A stretch of 64,000 nt of DNA from Lineus longissimus (lineage: Eukaryota; Nemertea; Pilidiophora; Heteronemertea; Lineidae). Made by a program: the position numbers and the translations under genes. The notes beneath the pieces are model-generated. The model did not search any database and was not told where the DNA came from. It worked only from the letters and a program-made list of their open reading frames with translations. Of this stretch, positions 55,897 through 64,000 are shown in pieces (within the stretch, counting starts at the first letter, position 1; each line of letters opens with the position of its first letter). The DNA lies in contig NC_088326.1 in NCBI RefSeq assembly GCF_910592395.1, positions 12,467,001-12,531,000 on the forward strand. The letters are read 5' to 3'.

Positions 55897-56895
55897 GATC
55901 GGTACGTCAGGCCGCCATTTATAAGGGATTTTAGGGGAAAATTGAACAAAGCAAGAAGAAAACACCTAAAAATTGTTTATGTCACATCACAGATGCAGTC
56001 AACCGCGACGGAAAGTAGTTCTGACTTCAGTCACTGTTTGGACTCAACAGAAAACACTGTTCACTGTGTATTTTGATTAATTGGATTGGATCTTTTGTCG
56101 TTATTATTGAAAGGCTTGGTAGACTTCATAACACCAGTCAATGAATTATTCTTAATTAGTGTTATGGACCTTATTACTTGCAAGTGCGTGGATTAATACC
56201 AATTAAGGAGGAATTGCGGTTGTTTCGCTCCCTGACTTTTTCGCCCCCAGTCGTTTCGCTCCAAATCGAAGTCGTTTTGCTCCCTTGGACTTTAGTATAG
56301 TAATAGTGTAAGAAGGACTAATTGAGTGTCCAATTGGGGGGGGGGGGGGCTATTATAACACGAAATATGACTCTAAAATGCCAAATACTTGCAACTATTA
56401 CGTCCACCACTGAAATCTTAGTGTACTAAGCTAGGTGATTGCGCCCCTAAACCAACTGACAATTCTACCTCCACGTCCACGGAACTCACGCTTAAACGTG
56501 AGTTAATTGTAATCTTACTCTCTTCATACCAAAGTGATTTATCTAGGAATACTGTTGAACTTCACTGAAAACTAATTATGTGTTGATGAGTTTAATGAAT
56601 CCTTCAATTCCTTTGGTGTTCTTGGCGAACTGACGTCCGACAATGAACCGTTGACGTGTAGGCACCTGCAATGCATTGCCATTTGTGTGTAAACATATCT
56701 ATTTTTGGACGAAACTCAGTCCCTCAAAAACTTTGGTCGAGAACACCTCATTTAGCCAGTTGTTCAAGTGTTTTTTTCAATCCTACGACTCAGTTGGGGG
56801 GGGGGGGGGATGGGGGGGGTTAAACTTACATTGCCTATGAAATACTGACGCAGCATTTTTCAGTTTCTATCTTTAATCTTATCTTATATCTTAGA
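55897..56895. promoter_or_regulatory. shared upstream region between NKAIN and ASPH
   Basis: The two genes are divergent with start codons 1 kb apart. The stretch contains G-runs (56338-56350, 56797-56818) and short tcgtttcgctccc-like repeats near 56220-56285. No TATA box or known element stood out. The ASPH start lies just after an acceptor-like site, so at least one noncoding ASPH exon is probably here. Confidence 0.4.
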
Positions 56896-56935
56896 ATGAA
56901 GTCCGCAAAAGAATCGAAAAAGAAGCCTAGATCAG
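56896..56935 (+). CDS. ASPH: ASPH exon 1 (coding)
   Basis: It encodes MKSAKESKKKPRS plus one base. The pyrimidine-rich atcttatatcttag immediately before looks like a splice acceptor, so this is probably the second exon with a noncoding exon upstream. Confidence 0.8.
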
Positions 56936-59900
56936 GTAAACTAACAAAGTGATGATTGATCTTTCAGTTTAATAATAACTCTGTTATGTCTGTTAACGTT
57001 TAGAGGCAATGTTTTAAGACTGGCAACCCTCTGTAATGCAGTTATTAAGCTTTGAAGAATTGCCATTCGACCGCAGCGCAGGACAGGGTGTATCAAAAAA
57101 ATTAATGGGTTGAACCACTGGTAAAAATTGTGACAAATGGAAAGGATTCATAATCACTTCTGGTATTGCAGCCAGTCTGTCAAAGTCTGTCTGTACTGAT
57201 GAGGTAACTCATATCAATCTCTCTGTAACTAAGCCCTATATTTGCGATGCTACCTTGGTCTTTCTTGAGACTCGGAGACCACGACAAAGCCTGCCTAATA
57301 GGATAACTTCTAGTGCTATTTTTTTTCTACGTTTAAGGCTTTGTCCTTTTTTGTGTAAACCGCTTGCTATTTCAGATGGAAGCAAAAATGGGGTTGGAGT
57401 GGAAAGAAAGAAGAAACGGAAAGGTTCTAGCACGCCAAAAGAGGAGGGTCGAGATCCCACACAGTCCATTCTGTACCTCACGATGGCTGTACTGGTCGTC
57501 CTCATAGCTGTCAGTGCATTTTATTTATACAACAACATTGAGTCCTCAGGTAAGACACTTTACTACATGCAGTGAATTCGGGATATTTTTATTTGAGAAA
57601 GAAACTTAGTTGTCACCCAGTCTATCATGAAATTGACACGAATGGAACAGCTTGAGCACAAAAGTATTCTATTCAACAGGAAGTGCTCCTGTTCTGTTAC
57701 AATTCAGTGAAGAATCTTCTCTTTTTTCAGCACCATTCTCAGAAAGGCAATCGACAAGTGATGCTGGTCCAACTCCTAAAACGAGTGCTGGTCATAACCA
57801 ACCGGATGCAAAGAGCTCTGCTGTACCGCCCACTGATATGCCTCCCAAGGAGAAGTCCAAAGAATCCAGTCCTAAAACACCAGAGCCAATAAAATCAGTT
57901 TATTCCAAGGCAGCTCTTACGAATAAATATGATGATAAGATACGTGCAGAGTTGGACAATGCCGATGATCTTTTACTTGGGGTAAGACTATTTTAAGCTG
58001 TCCGCGTCTTTATTCTTTTTCTTCAGCCATTTTGAAGGGAAAGCAAGAAGAAATAGTCCACCGCAATGATATCATAAGGCAAAGTTGAGAGGCACAAATT
58101 TAAGCGCAAGTTTCAAGTGTTACTTTTTACTGAGGTTTTTGGAGAGATTTTGTGATCTTATCTCGCTGTTTATAAAAAGTCTGCTGAACGTTTCAAAACG
58201 TGTCGCTTTCAGGGGAAGCTACAAGATGCAATAAAGAAATACAACAGTCTTCTCGCCAAACACTCACAGAGTGCCCGCGCTCGGTTTGGTCTGGCCGAAG
58301 CTCTTGGGCGGGACGCAGAGGTGCAGAAGAGTAACACCCTCCTTGAGCAGAGTATAAACGAGTTTGTAAAAGTCACCGAAACGCCAAACATCCCCATGGC
58401 ACTGCTGAAAGAAGCTGTGAGAATTGGTGTTGGCAAGATGCATTTTAGAGGTACGGTTATCTTTCACTAGGTGACTTGGATGTGTTGTACCATCTGTGTG
58501 AGCATCCTGGAACTTTGGAAAAGGGTGCAGCAATCCATTGGTGCATTTAAGTTGAGGCTTGGAGATGACACAACCGTGACAAGATGTAACGTGAGCCGAA
58601 AAGCTAGAATATTGCAAGACCATCCTTCTCATTGGTGGTGGATTTCAGTTAACTAGTTGTCTTCAAATGGTATTTGAGCCTGTTGTGTCCAGTTTTGGGT
58701 CATTGCTTGGTTGCCTGTAGATCACCGTGAAGGTTTGGCAAACCCACGGTAATCCAACCGCAGAAAAGGCTGCACGCAGATAGTGGTCACAGTGTTGATG
58801 CAACCCGTGCGTATGCATTATGTTGCGCATAACATGCAAATTTAGGGGAAGTCAATTGTGATAGGGACTGTAGCAGGAATTGATTTGTTAAGGAGTAGAT
58901 TTTCAAGCGATTCTGACATTTTTGATGTTCTCTTTTCTAGGTTGGTCATTGCAGGCTGCCAAGTTCGTAAAAAGGGCGGCAGACAAATACCCCGAGGACG
59001 TCGAATTGAACAATAAACTTGGCGTCTGTTATTTGATGACTGGACGTGTGGAGCAGGCGAGAAATATCTTCAAATATGTAAGTCCATGAGACATTTTGGA
59101 CAATAGACAGTGAGCATATTCCACAACTTTTGTCGTCACTGAAATACTAGATTTTTGAGAATGGCCAGTTCCTTTATTTCTCTTCACCATTGCAATTTTA
59201 GGTCATCAATTTGGATCCGAATGACGGCTTTGCTTTGGCGCATTATGGGTTCATCCTGAAGACCGCTGACGACAACAGCCTGAACGCCATTCCGTATCTG
59301 CAGACAGGAATAGACAGCGGCGCCCCTGGCACTGATGATGGACGATTTTTCTTCCATCTTGGTGACGCGTTGAATCGAGTTGGCAGGAAAAAAGAGGTAA
59401 CTTCAAATTTCTCTACAGTCTGTACTCTTGGGCTCTGCGCGTCGTCTTCCACTGGTCTTGGTATACTGAGTGTTTCTACTGCACAGTATTTTGATCCTCA
59501 GAAACAAAGGGAGACGCAGACTCAACTGCTGATGGGCCAGGTCAGCCATGTCACACAAAGTGCAATCAAAGATCTTGTTGACATGCTAGAGGAGAGAGGA
59601 CCACGGTAACAGGACCAAAGTCATTACTCTCCTGGTGTTCAAGGCAAGACAAAGCTTGATCACCGCCAGGGGCCAGGTCATGCAGGGCACAATCGGGGAT
59701 CTACTTAAGATGCTAGTGGGGAGAGTACCAAGGCATCGGGACCAAAGTCATTACTCTGGTGTTAAACTAAGGCAAGGCAAGGCAAATATATTATTGTGGT
59801 TAGTAAGTTTTGTCATTTGTGATGATCTATTCTTGGACACATTTTTTGACTATTTTCAGTCATACGAGATCTATGAAGAAGGAGCCAAGAGAGGTCACTT

Positions 59901-60860
59901 CCGGTCCAAGTATCAGCGCTCTTTGTACAATGTTGACACGCTAGCGGCGCGGCCCTGGTGGACACCGAAACAAACTACTTATCAGCGATATCTAAAGGTA
60001 CATCTTTCTTCTGTGGTTCTCTGCGGGTGCGCTCAAACTCAATTACACTTTCCGATATTGAACAATATGTTGCCTTTATTTGATATGTTCCCTCAACATT
60101 TCAGGTGTTGGAAGATAACTGGGTAACTATTCGTGACGAGGGCCTCGCGCAGATGAACCAAGAGAAGAGTGGTTTCAAAGCAGAGGAGGAGAACCTGAGA
60201 GAAAAGGGTGACTGGAAGCAGTTTACGTTGTGGGCGCAGGGGCGTAAGGATACGCAGAATTGTCAGAAGACGCCAAAGACGTGCGCTCTTCTGGAGCAGA
60301 TACCAGATGCTAAAGGTTGTCGAAGGGGACAGGTTAGTCAAAGACGCTATACTCTTGATTTGATCTTCTCGAATTGACGTCATGTGCGAACGTCACAGAA
60401 ATAAAACGCCCGCAATAAGTTTGGTGGTTTACAGAATTGACTTTACGTTGATTGCAGGGTTGGAGTACATCTGAGGTGTCATAGACAAAAGGTCCTGGAC
60501 AAGATGTAGTATGGAGGAGGTGGTTTGAAGAATCTTTGTGTCGAGGTTTTCATATTGACTTGAAATTTCTGTTTTCAGATTAAATACTCGGTAATGCAAC
60601 CTGGTGTTCACGTGTGGCCCCACTGCGGACCAACGAACTGTCGTATCCGAGCCCATCTAGGACTGGTGGTGCCCCCTGGACCAAAAATACGAGTCGCAGA
60701 TGAAGAAGGAAAATGGACAGAGGGAAAATTTATAATATTTGACGATTCTTTTGAACATGAAGTCTGGCATGAGGGTGAATCTTTCCGTTTAGTTCTGATT
60801 GTTGATTTCTGGCATCCGGAATTAACAGCACATCAGAAGGCAACATTGCCTTCGATTTAG
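56896..60860 (+). CDS. ASPH: aspartyl/asparaginyl beta-hydroxylase
   Basis: The gene encodes a type II ER membrane dioxygenase. With Fe(II) and 2-oxoglutarate this family hydroxylates Asp/Asn in EGF-like domains. Exons 56896-56935, 57376-57549, 57731-57981, 58213-58450, 58941-59077, 59202-59396, 59860-59997, 60105-60332 and 60579-60860 sum to 1683 nt, a complete frame of 560 residues. Order: basic cytosolic tail (1-44), one membrane helix (about 45-65), a Ser/Pro/Lys-rich linker (72-130), TPR-like helices (about 140-330), then the catalytic domain (about 370-560). The catalytic part has LYNVDTLAARPWWTP, NLREKGDW, GPTNCRIRAHLGL with His493 and FDDSFEHEVW with His527, which correspond to the two iron-binding His of the family. 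It ends HPELTAHQ. It is shorter than long vertebrate isoforms mainly in the linker. All splice sites are GT-AG. Confidence 0.95.
57376..57549 (+). CDS. ASPH: ASPH exon 2: membrane anchor
   Basis: The exon is 174 nt and phase 1 at both ends. A basic stretch (ERKKKRKGSS) precedes the single helix ILYLTMAVLVVLIAVSAFYL. The positive side stays cytosolic, giving type II topology. Confidence 0.9.
57731..57981 (+). CDS. ASPH: ASPH exon 3: lumenal linker
   Basis: The exon is 251 nt, phase 1 in and phase 0 out. It is low in complexity (Ser, Pro, Lys) and ends in LDNADDLLLG at the start of the helical repeats. Confidence 0.88.
58213..58450 (+). CDS. ASPH: ASPH exon 4: TPR-like
   Basis: The exon is 238 nt, phase 0 in and phase 1 out. 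KLQDAIKKYNSLLAKH and ARARFGLAEALG are TPR-type helices. Confidence 0.92.
58941..59077 (+). CDS. ASPH: ASPH exon 5: TPR-like
   Basis: The exon is 137 nt, phase 1 in and phase 0 out. DVELNNKLGVCYLMTGRVEQ is a typical TPR helix pair. Confidence 0.92.
59202..59396 (+). CDS. ASPH: ASPH exon 6: TPR-like
   Basis: The exon is 195 nt and phase 0 at both ends. NDGFALAHYGFILKTADDN and GRFFFHLGDALNRVGR continue the repeat domain. Confidence 0.92.
59860..59997 (+). CDS. ASPH: ASPH exon 7
   Basis: The exon is 138 nt and phase 0 at both ends. It leads into the catalytic domain with YQRSLYNVDTLAARPWWTPK. Confidence 0.95.
60105..60332 (+). CDS. ASPH: ASPH exon 8
   Basis: The exon is 228 nt and phase 0 at both ends, with donor GTTAGT. 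It encodes IRDEGLAQM, ENLREKGDWKQFTLWAQG and the paired Cys of CQKTPKTC and KGCRRGQ-type segments. Confidence 0.94.
60579..60860 (+). CDS. ASPH: ASPH exon 9: catalytic core and stop
   Basis: The exon is 282 nt including TAG. It holds both iron-site His residues (RAHLGL, EHEVW) and the 2-oxoglutarate-side Arg (SFRLVLIVD). Confidence 0.96.
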   Translation: MKYSVMQPGVHVWPHCGPTNCRIRAHLGLVVPPGPKIRVADEEGKWTEGKFIIFDDSFEHEVWHEGESFRLVLIVDFWHPELTAHQKATLPSI

Positions 60861-61330
60861 ACTTGTAATGTCACAATAGGCAGGTTTTGCATAAAATTGG
60901 ATTCTATGCTCCAAACTTCGACTTCTGTCCTCCATGTAAAATTCCTCCTTCTGATAACATTATTGCTCACTCCCTTTGTGTGCTCTGCAAGTCCAAGGAG
61001 ACAATGAGAGTGCTGTAGGTCACTTCAGTTTGGCACCAGTTAGAGTCTTGGCCCAGTGATTCTGCCCGGGGTAGATAGGTGGAGTCAATCAACGCCTACT
61101 GATGGTTTTTCTCACCGCGACAAGATAGCGGTCTTTTGTACATTACGCCATGGCTCAATTTCTGTCACCAGTATTTCAATGGTGTTGGTCTCGTTCTGAG
61201 AAGATGAAAATGTTGCACCTACGAGGAAAAGAATTCGACACCAACAGTATCGTTATGATTAGTTTTTTTCTACCTTTTACAAATTGTGCGATGATAAACA
61301 AGTCACACTGAGTTATTCTTGTGTTATTTG

Positions 61331-61591
61331 TGTAAAACACAGTGTTGTATATATGTGTAAAACACAGTGTTGTATATATGTGTAAAACACAGTGTTGTAT
61401 ATATGTGTAAAACACAGTGTTGTATTTATGTGTAAAACACAGTGTTGTATATATGTGTAAAACACAGTGTTGTATATATGTGTAAAACACAGTGTTGTAT
61501 ATATGTGTAAAACACAGTGTTGTATATATGTGTAAAACACAGTGTTGTATATATGTGTAAAACACAGTGTTGTATATATGTGTAAAACACA
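61331..61591. repeat. 25-bp minisatellite, 10 copies
   Basis: The unit tgtaaaacacagtgttgtat followed by atatg repeats every 25 bp from 61331 to 61580 with one variant base in the fourth unit, then a partial copy. Each unit holds the palindrome aacacagtgtt. The minus strand is open in all three frames across the array. Confidence 0.97.
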
Positions 61592-62037
61592 ATGAATGCA
61601 TGTCCAGGTCGCCACCATGATCGAATGTCACTATCTATGACCGTTTCTGAATACTAATGATACGAGATGAGCTTGGAATGGGTTCCCTTGGGTTTTCCTC
61701 GGGATTAGTCATAATGTTTTGTTAGGGGCTCACTCGTTCATTAAAAAGGGAAGATGTTTGTATCTGTATCTATCTGCTTAGTAAAAACTTTTTATACCAC
61801 ATTTACAGAAAATATGGTTTGTTTTTCTTTGGTATTGTCATAAACCCCCAACATAGGGTACTATCACCACCCACCATCTTGCAGAACGGACGTGTCCCTC
61901 ACCCAAACTTCCAAAATGTTCTTTGATGCATGCCGACTTACTGGCAGTGAATGTCAGTCCTAGTCACCTCCTTTCACCGCCGACCAAATAAGATGGTGGT
62001 CAATAACGGGTGGGAATGAAATGGCCTGAATTGGTAT

Positions 62038-62169
62038 TGGGTGATATGAATAGAGACTAGGAAAGGCTTTTACTTAAAACTTCACGCAAATTTACACTAG
62101 GCATTTCTGTACAAAAATCTGTACAAAATAGAAGTAAAAGCATTTACTAGTGTTTATTCATATCACCCA
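62038..62169. mobile_element. foldback MITE, ggtgatatgaata family, copy 1
   Basis: The left end tgggtgatatgaatagagac and the right end ctagtgtttattcatatcac (then cca) are inverted repeats of about 36 bp around a 60-bp centre (caaatttacactaggcattt). The element is 132 bp in total with no coding capacity. Confidence 0.88.
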
Positions 62170-62364
62170 TTGCCTGTCTCGCTTTATGATCAGGTCACCC
62201 TTCTTCCATACAGCATGCAGTTCATTTATGTCCGGTCAGCCTCCCTGGAACCATCCAAGTAATAACTGTTCTTACTCACTGAACACCTGGTCTTCCACTA
62301 CGATGGCTTTCAGTGTGCGTCTCGAGCAACATCCACGAGCGTAACGTTAGTGTTGTCGCGACAT

Positions 62365-62484
62365 GGGGTGATATGAATAAAGACTAGCAAATGCTTTTAT
62401 CTAAAACTCCATGTACATTTACATCAGGCCTTTCTGTACAAAATTGAAGTAAAAGCATTTGCTAGTCTTTATTCATATCACCCA
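62365..62484. mobile_element. foldback MITE, ggtgatatgaata family, copy 2
   Basis: The left end ggggtgatatgaataaagac and the right end gctagtctttattcatatca (then ccca) have the same centre as copy 1 (catttacatcaggcctttctg). Copy 2 has the better matching arms, so it may be younger. Confidence 0.88.
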
Positions 62485-63288
62485 TTGACGTGTGGTTAAG
62501 GAATGCACAGAGACATCCAATGATGTGGTACAGTCGTTCTAATGAGCGATCAGGGGGAGTTTACCGGCAGTGAAGGATGGATGAATGCACGACATTAGAT
62601 CGGCATGCTTGATTAGGCTTTGAAACTCCAACGGGGGTTAAATCATTTAAGAACAGACTCTAGTCCTTTTTAGTAACATATTTATTGTAATATGGAGAAA
62701 ACTTACATGTATCATATTCTTTCCTGACCAAAGGTCATACATGTACATTTACACTTAGCAAAGTGTATTATTACTTGGTAGAACTAAACTCAATTCTCTC
62801 CTGGAGTTTCAGTGTAAAAGACACGATGGAGCAGGGCAGTTGTTCATAACAAGTTACGCACTTCAGACTGATGACAAGTTGTTTGTACAACATATCGCAG
62901 TCCTGTCGACTGATCTACCTCGATAACAAACCTGTCAGCAGACTGAGTTTTTCAATGCATCTAATATGGCAGCGTTGCTTGCATTTATAGAGGACATGCT
63001 GATGACATCATCACAGTGAAAGACACTATTTTGGACACGCTTTGTCATCATATTAGAAGGTAGTGAAGAGAGCAGTATCAACCAAACGTTATGCACTTGT
63101 GGAACGCCCTGTAGGGAACATCAGAAGGGTCAAGGACATGGTCGACGTCCAAAAAAGGCTACCCGAATGATGTCACTGCATGACCTCTATAACCAGCCGT
63201 AGAGCCAACACTGAATTAGGCTCAGTCTTATATTAGTATAAACCCACACCTCAAACAAAACAAGTCTAAATTTAAATCTAACATTCTG

Positions 63289-63526
63289 TTATCTTCTCCG
63301 CTCTCCCTTCTGTGTCCTCTGTTTTTCTTTTTCTTTCCTGTCCACTTTTGCCTGCTTTTGTTTTTCTCTGTCTGATTTATCGCGTTCCTTTTTGTGATCG
63401 CTATCTGCCTTCATCTTTTCACGTTTCTCGCGCTGCTCCTGGAAGACCTTGTCGGCGTTTGCATTTTTCATGACTGTCGGGCCGTCGTAGGTCGCCCCCT
63501 TGTAAGTAGCACCATCATCGTCGTCG
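63289..63526 (-). CDS. CCDC43: CCDC43 last exon
   Basis: It begins at CGACGACGATG after an AC acceptor and runs 79 codons including the stop. It is extremely rich in Lys, Glu, Arg and Asp, consistent with a long single helix. Confidence 0.87.
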
Positions 63527-63982
63527 GTAAGCAGGAGTTAAGGGCTATTACACACAAATTTTGATTACATAATTATGTACCCCCTTTGTGCCCAAGGATG
63601 TACACAGTGGAGGGGGTCAGGTGGGGATAAAAAAACTTCGGCCAGTTTGCATCTGCGCATGATGTGGGGGGGGGGGGGGGCTATCTAGAAAATGAACTCT
63701 GCTTTTTTCGCAATCTGAATTGATCCCCATTGGCGCACACAGTGTATCTATTCTGATTGATAGGCCTGGCGAGGCCCAGGCATTGATGGACACGACCTGA
63801 TCATCAGCAACAAAAAGGATATTCAATGATTTCTTCATCTCCGTCGCAAACAGTTGAATACTGGGCCAATATGGCTTCTTTCTGCGCGTTCTGTTCGGCA
63901 GATATTTCACGCTTTGTGGCGACAGATAGCTTCTGTTTTTCCATAATACTGGCAAGTTTGTCATCGACGGAGACAGTTTCCT
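63289..63982 (-). CDS. CCDC43: CCDC43 homologue, C-terminal part
   Basis: Two exons of a coiled-coil domain protein family whose role is poorly defined. Exon 63823-63982 (phase 1 in, phase 2 out) carries SVATKREISAEQNAQKEA and ILAQYSTVCDGDEEII. Exon 63289-63526 continues with DDDDGATYKGATYDG and a long charged helix, and ends KEKEKQRTQKGERRR then stop. The AxLAQY block and the KEKEKxRTQxGERxR end are the hallmarks of CCDC43. The N-terminal exons lie beyond the right edge. The intron between (63527-63822) begins ATATCCTT and ends AC. Only that splice joins the two exons in an open frame with the expected acidic run. Confidence 0.88.
63527..63822 (-). other. AT-AC (U12-type) intron in CCDC43
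   Basis: On the minus strand the intron starts ATATCCTTTTT, which matches the U12 5' splice site consensus. It ends CCCTTAACTCCTGCTTAC. CCTTAAC matches the U12 branch-point core and lies 10-12 nt before the terminal AC, the normal spacing. It is 296 nt long. Confidence 0.82.
63823..63982 (-). CDS. CCDC43: CCDC43 penultimate exon
   Basis: The exon is 160 nt, with acceptor tctttttgcag, phase 1 in and phase 2 out. Reading on without splicing gives YPFCC and a stop. No GT donor restores the conserved C-terminus. Confidence 0.87.
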
Positions 63983-64000
63983 CTGCAAAAAGAAAATACA

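Larger units (their letters stand above)
60861..63288. other. intergenic between ASPH and CCDC43
   Basis: It is a convergent gene pair, so the stretch holds both 3' UTRs. It contains the 25-bp minisatellite and two foldback MITEs described separately. Nothing else coding was seen. Confidence 0.6.

Noticed and set aside
61176-61631. Minus-strand 151- and 101-codon open frames
   Set aside because: They are read-through of the 25-bp minisatellite and are open in every frame because the unit lacks stops.

Overview
This window is eukaryotic nuclear DNA from an animal. It has many introns with canonical GT-AG borders, single domains on single exons, an autonomous non-LTR retrotransposon, MITE-like elements, a tRNA-derived element and several minisatellites. 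The gene set fits a marine invertebrate, probably a lophotrochozoan. That placement is inference from gene content only. No prokaryotic genes, CRISPR arrays or operons are present.

Layout. (1) 20-8884, minus strand: most of the ectodomain of a receptor with 13 LDL-receptor class A (LDLa) modules, then a leucine-rich-repeat (LRR) N-cap and LRR exons. All LDLa introns are phase 1 and all LRR introns phase 2. The gene runs off the left edge, where a seven-helix domain is expected if it is a GRL101/LGR-type receptor. A signal-peptide exon in the matching phase lies at 26202-26274 and may be its first exon. (2) 8885-32657: long noncoding stretches with MITEs, a 76-bp minisatellite and decayed tandem repeats. 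(3) 32658-33824, plus strand: an intronless rhodopsin-class GPCR. (4) 34.9-37.0 kb: coding-like but unassembled fragments and a tRNA-like element. (5) About 37.8-42.3 kb: a two-ORF non-LTR retrotransposon with both ORFs open, flanked by copies of one repeat, the right one expanded into an 85-bp minisatellite. (6) 47022-55896, minus strand: a nine-exon NKAIN gene (Na/K-ATPase beta-interacting protein) with a long charged C-terminal tail. (7) 56896-60860, plus strand: a complete nine-exon aspartyl/asparaginyl beta-hydroxylase (ASPH), head-to-head with NKAIN and about 1 kb away. (8) 60.9-63.3 kb: a 25-bp minisatellite and two copies of a small foldback MITE. (9) 63289-63982, minus strand: the last two exons of a CCDC43 homologue. 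They are separated by what reads as an AT-AC, U12-type (minor spliceosome) intron.

The genes do not form a common pathway. NKAIN, ASPH and the two receptors are all membrane proteins, but nothing links them beyond position. I found no convincing new multi-gene system. The strongest unusual observations are the AT-AC intron, a minisatellite that multiplies a real 5' splice site into eight tandem copies, an LDLa module that has lost one complete disulfide pair, and a possible alternative NKAIN C-terminus. Exon borders were read by eye from splice consensus, phase and protein similarity, without transcripts.
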